Source: Brassica napus
Taxonomy: Eukaryota > Streptophyta > Magnoliopsida > Brassicales > Brassicaceae
Reading direction: 5' to 3'
NCBI RefSeq assembly: GCF_020379485.1
Contig: NC_063448.1
Location: 15,337,726 to 15,401,725, forward strand
DNA length: 64,000 bases
In this document: positions 57,496 to 64,000 of the stretch, one piece after another
Position numbering within the stretch: position 1 is the first letter of the stretch
Layout of the letters: each line of letters starts with the position of its first letter
Translations under genes and position numbers: made by a program
Notes under the pieces: generated by a model
Told to the model about the DNA's origin: nothing
Seen by the model: the letters and a program-made list of their open reading frames with translations, nothing else
The model's database searches: none

Positions 57496-58169
57496 CCTTC
57501 AAATATAAGAAAAATATGAATGAAATTATGGATCTTGATTCTTCGAAGACGGTAGCTCATCAACTCCAACGATTTGCAAGCTTATTGATCGTACCATCAG
57601 AGACACTATATATATTGGGGAAACAGCACAAGAAGAACTTCAAGACCCTTATGCTATCAAGGCTAAGGAATCTCTAAGAAGTTTAAACTCTTCTTATTCA
57701 ATGCACTTCACCTTGTTTTTATTCTTTTTGCCTCCATTTTGTTTTAGATTTTTTGTAAAGTTTACAAAACGTTCTCATATTCTTTATACATAAAGTACAG
57801 ATTCCTTCTCTCCCAAAGTGTCCACGTCGACATCCACATCATCAATTTGGTCGACGTCGTGACGACACCTGTCCCGTTTTATAAAACGCAGCGCATCATT
57901 TATTTAGCCAGGTCAGGCTTATATTTGTTTCTGGCCCATTGAACGAAAATGGGCTATGGTTTGTCCTCTGTTTAAGGCCCTGCGATACGACGACATCCAG
58001 CACTAACCCTAATTGTCCTCTGTGTTAAGGCTCTCTGTATTATGCTTACAGAGACGATTCCAGTTCCTCGACACAAATGGTTTGTTCTTCTCTTTTTCTT
58101 CATCCAAATCTATCTGTAGTGGTTTGGGATTGTTTGTTCTTAGACCTGTTTTGATATCCTTAAGATTGA
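57496..58169. other. Unassigned region left of the E2F-motif MITE
   Basis: 57530-57700 can be read as LIDRTIRDTIYIGETAQEEL on the plus strand and may be an exon relic. 57960-58080 looks like a leader exon followed by a donor 'aaatg|gtttg'. No gene can be named. Confidence 0.35.
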
Positions 58170-59749
58170 GGCCATGTTCGTTTGTACATCTGGAAGATGC
58201 ATCTAGATGGACCATCTAGATGTCTTATCCAGATGCTTCATCTGGGTGTTGTTCGTTTCTTCATTTCGTCTATGTATCCAGATGAATCATCTGAATGCAA
58301 CTATTTACGTTTGCTTTTTGTTTTTTAACTTGCATCTGCATTCAGGAGGACTTATTAATAAAATGACTAAAATATTTTTTTCACGTTTCGGCAGAAAAAT
58401 AGCTTTTTAAAGATTTTGGCGGAAAATTTTTTTGCGGTTTTTGAGGAAAATGTGTTTTTGACGAAAAGTCCATTTTACTGGTTTTGGCGGGAAAATAATT
58501 TTTTTCAGGTTTGGCGGAAAATACATTTTTTCGGTTTTGGCGGAGAAAAATGCGTTTTGGTTTTTGCGGTTTTGGCGAAAAATGTGCGTTTTTTTACGAA
58601 AAAGTACGTTTTTGCGGGTTTGACGGGAACAAGTTTTTTCGCGATTTTGGCGGTTTTCGCGGAAAATATGCATTTTTACGTTTTTGCTGGGAAAAGTGCT
58701 ATTTTGCGTTTTTGGCGGAAAATGTTTTTTGCTTTTTTGCCGAAAAATGTGTTTTGACGAAAAAGTGTGTTTTGAGGTTTTTGCGGAAAAATGCGTTTTG
58801 CGGTTTTGGCAGGAAGTGCGTTTTTGCGGTTTTGGTGGGAAATGCGTTTTTCAGGTTTTGGTGGGAAAATGCGTTTTTCCGGTTTTGGCAGAAATTCTTT
58901 TTTTTTTCTGTTTTGGCAAGAAAATGTGTTTTCGATTTTGGCGGGAAAATGCTGTGTTTTCTGGTTTTGGCGGGAAATGCATTATTTGCGGTTTTGGCGG
59001 AAAATGTATTTTTCTGTTTTTGCGGAAAAATGCATTTTTCTGATTTATGCGGTAAAATGTTTTTTTTTTGCGGTTTTGGCGGGAACATGCGTTTTTGCGA
59101 TTTTGGGAGGAAAATGTGTTTTTCCTGTTTTGGCGGGAAAATGCATTTTTTTGCGGTTCTGGTAGAAAATGCGTTATTCCTGTTCTGGTGGGAAAATGCA
59201 TTTTCCGATTTTGGCGGGAAAATGCATTTTTCCGGTTTTGCGTTTTTGGCAGGAAAATGTGTTTTTGGCAGGAAATGCGTTTTTACGGTTTTGATGGAAA
59301 AGCACATTTTTATCGTTTTGGCCGAAAAGTGCGGTTTTACTGGTTTGGCCGAAAAGTGCATTTTTATGGAAATGTGCGTTTTTACGTATTTTGCGGAAAA
59401 ATAGATTTTCGCGGTTTTGGCGGAAAATTGTGTTTTTCAGTTTTGCTGAAAAAAAGCATTTTTCGGTTCTGGCGGAAAAATGTATATGCAAAAAAATAAA
59501 AAATTGGTTTGAAAATAATATTTTGATTTTAAAAGTTTATTTTTGTCATTTATCATTTTGGACTGAATTAGATGCATCTGCATCTAGATGCACCATCAAG
59601 ACTCACCCTCATTTGGGTGATAATTTGATATGAGTTTTTAAAAATTCAGTTGGGTTATCCATCTGGATGTAACATTATAATGTAGAAAACGAACATTGAT
59701 TTGCATCTTCACCTAGATGGATTACCTGGGTGAGCAAACAAACAGCACC
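58170..59749. mobile_element. MITE-like element packed with E2F-like motifs
   Basis: 1580 bp with a 3-bp flanking repeat TGA (58167-58169, 59750-59752). Ends GGCCATGTTCGTTTGTAC and, inverted, GGTGCTGTTTGTTTGCTC are similar, recalling PIF/Harbinger-type ends, though the duplication is not the usual TWA. Subterminal regions hold several 'catctagatg'/'catctggatg' words. The core (58385-59500) is a degenerate minisatellite. Brassica MITEs that multiplied E2F binding sites have been described (Henaff and co-workers), and this looks like one of them. Confidence 0.65.
58385..59500. repeat. Minisatellite of TTTTGGCGGGAAAATGCG units
   Basis: Dozens of degenerate units of about 20-35 bp of the form gcgttttTGCGGTTTTGGCGGGAAAat. 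Exact TTTTGGCGGGAA occurs about six times and TTTGGCGGA about as often, both fitting the E2F consensus TTTSSCGS. The long reading frames here (full of FWRKM/FGGKC words) are repeat translations, not genes. Confidence 0.85.
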
Positions 59750-60754
59750 TGAATTTTTGTACTGGCCAAGTACTTGGTGGTGAAGGATCGTTCTCCAGTG
59801 AAGTTCAGAGCGACGGATATGGTTTGATGTCGTACTCTTCTGGGACACACCAGAAAGCTAAGTGAGAAGTTCCATCTTATTGGTTACATATATTCTGCAA
59901 AGTATATTTTTTATTCCTTCTAAGTATGCATCTTTATTGAGTTTTGTAGATTGTGGTAAGTGTTTAGTGTAACAATCTTTAAAGATTCATTCTTGGAAAG
60001 TCTGAACGTTCTATAAGATTTGAATAATTTTCATGTTTGAAGGATTTGGTAAAGATACTAATTTTGTAACTTCACATTTTTATTCTTTGGACGAGACGCC
60101 TAAGAGGAACCAGATTGTCAGTGCATCTCAACAAGATGAGCCTCAGCTAGAAGAGAAAAGTGATTGAAAAGGAAAAGACAAACCCAAACGATCAAGTGAT
60201 AAATGCTGAAAAATGCAATCTTTCAAGTGGACTTTAAAACCCGTGAATTGCATTTAGATCTTCAAAAGTGTGGACTTTTTTTTTTTTGTCATCTGTTGGA
60301 TTAATATTGAAATAACCATGCCTTATACAAAGCCAGCAAAGGAACAAAGCCTTTCCGGAGTCATCAGCCGACGAGGTAAAACAACACCCCTAGGAACCAA
60401 AGATATAAACAACAACGAAGAACATAACTTAAGCAACAACAAAGAAGAGACAGATCACTACCAGAGAAGAGAGCACCACCTTGTAATTCAATACGGTGAG
60501 TTAATTTCTCAACTTTTAGTATTCGACAAATTACTGTATTACTAAAGGTTTAATAAAGATCGGAGAATATATATGCACTTAATAAAGATTGGAAAACATA
60601 CCAACGTTGTGTCCTTTAAGCTTAGATAGTGTGGATACTTGCTGTGAGAAGATGATGGATCGTCGATCATCCATCATGGTCTTGATGATTTTTATATGAT
60701 TCTTACGACGGATTTGTTTTTATTGATCAACCCCAATTTCCCAAATCAATGAGC
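59750..60754. other. Unassigned region before the NFU pseudogene
   Basis: No gene can be named. Short exon-like pieces (59757-59830, 60075-60165) might belong to the leader of the NFU-like gene or to another lost gene. Confidence 0.35.
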
Positions 60755-61928
60755 AGGGCAGAGAAGGACGATGTTTATACAAACACAATCCTTCTTCTCT
60801 CATGTTTTATCCTGGAAAGCCAGTCATGGAGGTTGGAAGTGCTGATTTCCCTAACATTCGTTCAGCTCTAGGTTCTCCATTAGCCAAGTCCATTTACTCC
60901 ATTGATGGTATTTTGTTATCCTTACATGTCTTCTGTTCATTCTATCTGATCGAAAGACTTTGTCTTTCAATGTGATTTGACTCTTTCTTTGATTTGCAGG
61001 TGTGGTTCGAGTTTTCTTTGGGTCTGATTTTGTCACTGTGACAAAGTCTGATGATGTGTCATTGGATATACTCAAGCCTGAAATATTTGCAGCGGTCATG
61101 GATTTCTACTCTTCTGGCCAGCCTTTGTTTCTGGACTCACAAGCTGCTGCTGCTGCCAAGGATATTCCCATCAACGAGGTAAAAGCCTCTACATTTATTG
61201 AATTACAATTGAGAGTTATAGTTTGATGTGTGTAAGTTGTATATACATGATGTGTGAGCTGATGAGACATGAGTTAGTATCTTGAAAGTAGCTTAGTCTG
61301 TAAACTTTAATTTGCTGAGAGAGTGTTATTGTATTTTTGTAACTCAGGATAACTCTGAAACGGTAGCAATGATCAAGGAACTCTTATAAACGCGCATCAG
61401 ACCGGCAGTCCAAGATGATGGTGGGGACATTGAGTATTGTGGGTTTGATCCGTAAGTTTACTTCCTCAATGGTCTCTCTCTCTCTGATTCTTTTTATCTA
61501 TTTAAGTGAAATCCTTTTGGTGGGGATTTGATCAGTGAAAGCGGAATAGTGAGGCTGAGGTTGCAAGGGGCTTGTAGCGGTTGTCCAAGCTCATCTGTTA
61601 CTTTGAAATCTGAAATAGAAAACATGCTGATACATTACGTACCCGAGGTAACCTAGATTTATTGATCAACCCCTTTTGGTCTAAGATGTTCACAATCAAT
61701 AAAGTATTGGCAATGTGAACTCGATTATTCGCCCATGTTGATTGAAAGGATGAGTCTTTCCTTTATTTATGTTAAGTGCTTCAATTTTGTTTCTAAAGTT
61801 GTTTTTTTTCCCTCACATTCATGTGTTTTTTTTTCTTTTTTCTGTTTCGTGCAGGATTCGACTTCATGGTCGATGAACTCATGGAACCCAAAACGAGTGG
61901 GGATGGTGCAACCAAAAGGTGGTTGAAG
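60755..61928 (+). pseudogene. Mitochondrial NifU-like protein (NFU4/NFU5 type), broken
   Basis: NFU4/5 carry 4Fe-4S clusters to mitochondrial enzymes. Exon pieces: 60755-60907 (QRRTMFIQTQ..., ADFPNIRSALGSPLAKSIYSID), 61000-61178 (GVVRVFFGSDFVTVTKS, DFYSSGQPLFLDSQAA), 61348-61451 (VAMIKELL, RIRPAVQDDGGDIEYCGFDP) and 61536-61647 ([23 protein letters not shown] with the Fe-S CxxC, MLIHYVPE). A final exon near 61857-61928 does not match the usual family ending. Two clear breaks: about 10 bases are missing after CAATCC (about 60791), shifting the frame, and TAA at 61387-61389 cuts the Nfu domain. No transit-peptide exon was recognised. Introns are kept, so it arose by DNA duplication. It is not part of the At1g23460 block. 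Confidence 0.85.
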
Positions 61929-62479
61929 GGTAGTTCATGAATTAAGTATTTACTTAATAATGAAAGATGATTCTGACCATCTGCGTTCTTCTTTTTGTGT
62001 ACATCTTAGACCCAATGTAGTTTTATTTTACTTACTTTAATAATAAATGTATAACAAACATTGAGAATGTAAACTAATTGCATTAATGAAAAACAAATAG
62101 TGAAGATTGACATTATTTTTCAGTTTTGAGTAAATTAATATTTTCATACGTATATTAAAATTTAAAATGTTTTCATATTGTTTTCAATTTTAAAAGAGTA
62201 TTTTATTCAAACACTTTAAATAAAATATCTTATTAGATTAAGAATTTGATATAAATTCATTTTTCCCTTAATGTTATTTTGTTAATCATTTGTAATATCT
62301 CTTTCATTGTTATTTTAACATTTGAACCATATATATTAACAATAAATCAAATGCTCGATAAATACTTTTTATAGCTAACAAAACATTAAATAGTTGTGAT
62401 TTTCTATTATTTTTTCCGGTTTAGGCTTAATTTTGGTGATAAAAAAGAATACAATTGCGGAATTCATTATTGGGGTTTT
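61929..62479. other. Intergenic AT-rich DNA
   Basis: No feature seen. Confidence 0.55.
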
Positions 62480-63527
62480 TGCCAAAACTAACCCACAACT
62501 TGATTTTAACCCCAAACCTATACCCAAACTTGAATCAAATGCAAAACTAACCTAAAAGCCTAGTGAAATTACAGCTCAGCCCCTTTTGACCAAACAAAAA
62601 AACAGAAGCCATTTTTACGAATATAGCCCTAGTAAATCGTCTGAGTCGTCTGAGATGTTGGAAGTCGTCTGGACGACTGAAGTATAAGTCGTCTGGTACC
62701 GGTTTATTTTAAAAATAATTTATAAATCTTGTAAAAAAATATTTTGATGCGTGAAAAATAAAAATCAAGTAATTATAAACAGTTTTAAGTGATATAAATT
62801 AAGATATGATAAAATTGATTTGTTTTGAAGATAGATGCGTGGAAGTAGTGAATCATGAAATACTTTGGTTTAGGAGTTTGGCAAACATATGTTGTAGTAT
62901 TGTATGTATTGTTAGGTTTAGATTTTGGAAAACTAAAATGTTTTTTTCAAAAATTAGTTTTCACCTATATGTGTTTATTTATGTGTATAGTAAACATTTT
63001 TCAAGTTTGATTTGATTTTATGAAGTCTTTAATTAGATAATTAAGTTTAGGGGTTATGTTTAGGGTGTGGACGACTTATATTTCAGTCGTCTGTTGAATA
63101 ATTTACTCGGACGACGTATATTTCAGTCGTCCACATCGTACCGAACCTTTAATTTTACCAATGTACGTTTTAACCTAACCGGATCATTTTACTCGGACGA
63201 CTTACATTTCAGTCGCCTGGTGAATAAATTAAAACAGACGACTTACATGTAAGTCGTCCAAATATTTCCGCCTAAAATTTTTTTAAAAAATTATTTTCCC
63301 GCTTAAATAATTTAAACCAGACGACTTACTTGTAAGTCGTCTGGAAAGTCTTCTATTTTAGTTTCCCGCTAAAAATATTTAATTTCCTGCTAAAAATATT
63401 AAACTCTTCTGGATGACTTACATGTAAGTCGTCTGTTTTAATTTCTTCACCAGACGACTGAAATGTAAGTCGTCCAGGAAGTCGTCTGAGTCAAAAATAT
63501 TTAACCTAATTGGATTTTTTGTCTCCC

Positions 63528-63535
63528 TATATAAA
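63528..63535 (+). promoter_or_regulatory. TATA box inside the palindrome repeat region
   Basis: TATATAAA 34 bp upstream of the ATG at 63569, following the last palindromes of the left cluster. Confidence 0.4.
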
Positions 63536-63568
63536 GAAAAATTTACACATTCTATCTCCTCCTCTCAA

Positions 63569-63749
63569 ATGGCTGCAACAAAAATGTAATGTTCATCATT
63601 CTAAAACTCTCCAACCTCTCTCTAATCTCTTTGACTTGAAAACACCAAACTTTATATGAATTTTTCAGTTTTGTCTCATGTATTTCTTACTAATCTATCT
63701 CTTTTGCAGGTTTTTAATCAAATGGTACTCATCTTCCACTAATTTAAAG
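63569..63749 (+). CDS. Possible 5' end of a spliced gene in the palindrome repeat
   Basis: ATG at 63569 opens MAATK, with a donor at 63586 (AT|gtaatg). An acceptor 'ttttgcag' ends at 63709 and the next exon (63710-63749) continues MFLIKWYSSSTNLK, followed by another GT donor. Order of TATA, pyrimidine-rich leader, ATG and two splice pairs is gene-like, but only 19 codons are visible and none is recognised. The following intron again contains AGTCGTCTGG copies. Confidence 0.3.
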
Positions 63750-64000
63750 GTAAATCTATTAATTTTAGATATGTATTTTTGTGTGTTCTATAAATGTAGA
63801 TTTATCTAATCTTCCACTCATTTTCTCTATTTTTAAGTCATTTGAACGTTTTTGGATATGTAGGTTATTCAGATCTGGATTTGATATGCAGGTTTTTCAG
63901 ATCTGGAAGACTTCTTGGACGACTTACCTGTTAGTCGTCTGGAAGTCGTCTGGACTTCTTGGAAGTCTTCTGACAAAGTCGTCTGGACTTCCAGGAAGTC

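Larger units (their letters stand above)
62480..64000 (+). repeat. Repeat region of AGTCGTCTGG / CCAGACGACT palindromes, cut by window end
   Basis: About 20 copies of a 10-12 bp motif AGTCGTCTGG in both orientations, often as palindromes such as AGACGACTTACATGTAAGTCGTC (63236-63258). The left end 'gggtttttgccaaaactaaccc' looks like a transposon terminus. Copies continue to 64000, so the element extends beyond the window. Superfamily unknown. Confidence 0.7.

Noticed and set aside
58511..59404. 297-residue open frame on the plus strand and overlapping frames on both strands
   Set aside because: It is the translation of the E2F-motif minisatellite, made of repeated FWRKM/FGGKC-like words; several frames stay open because the repeat lacks stops.
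62640..64000. CRISPR-like array
   Set aside because: Repeats are short palindromes at irregular spacing in a plant genome; no spacers of constant length and no cas genes.

Overview
The window is plant nuclear DNA, almost certainly from a Brassica or a close crucifer relative. Genes have GT-AG introns. The single-copy genes run in the order polygalacturonase, CSLA3, ARF1, GDSL lipase, DUF220, which I recall as the order around At1g23460-At1g23520 of Arabidopsis chromosome 1. The repeats are crucifer-type, including a MITE packed with E2F-like TTTGGCGGGAA motifs of the kind described for Brassica. No gene of bacterial or organellar type is present.

Layout. 1-13058: 3' part of a polygalacturonase gene with an 11.5-kb Ty3/Gypsy Tat-type retrotransposon (313-11848, minus) inside one intron. 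The retrotransposon has a gag-pol with two stop codons and, on the opposite strand, a four-exon antisense gene with its own TATA box. 15230-17601: intact CSLA3 (mannan synthase family). 18849-19892: intact ARF1-type GTPase. 20546-20942: MULE-like MITE filled with telomere-like repeats. 21201-22688: intact GDSL lipase. 22992-27152: a young LTR retrotransposon without gag or pol, whose inside is one 1134-codon ORF joining pieces of several host genes (DEAD-box helicase RH7-like, CCCH zinc finger, PDS5-like Tudor). 28296-about 38130: a probable minus-strand Helitron carrying two protein-kinase gene fragments, itself hit by a MITE (30165-30992) and by a nearly intact Copia element (31419-36329). 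41332-42458: DUF220 gene. 42785-43828: GDSL pseudogene. 44639-45431: small Helitron. 45517-56057: a 10.5-kb CACTA (En/Spm) element with TNPD and TNPA genes, an ATHILA-ORF1-like antisense ORF, subterminal repeats and a 163-bp tandem repeat. 56395-57495: second DUF220 copy, broken. 58170-59749: E2F-motif MITE. 60755-61928: broken mitochondrial NFU4/5-like gene. 62480-64000: a repeat built from AGTCGTCTGG palindromes, with what looks like the start of a spliced gene.

How it fits together. The host backbone is a conserved gene block in which the GDSL-DUF220 part was duplicated and the copies decayed. Into it came at least four large transposons and several small ones. Target-site duplications and, for the CACTA element, an empty paralogous site inside this same window (near 27250-27285) define the insertions. 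The three LTR elements have similar or identical LTRs, so most of this expansion looks recent.
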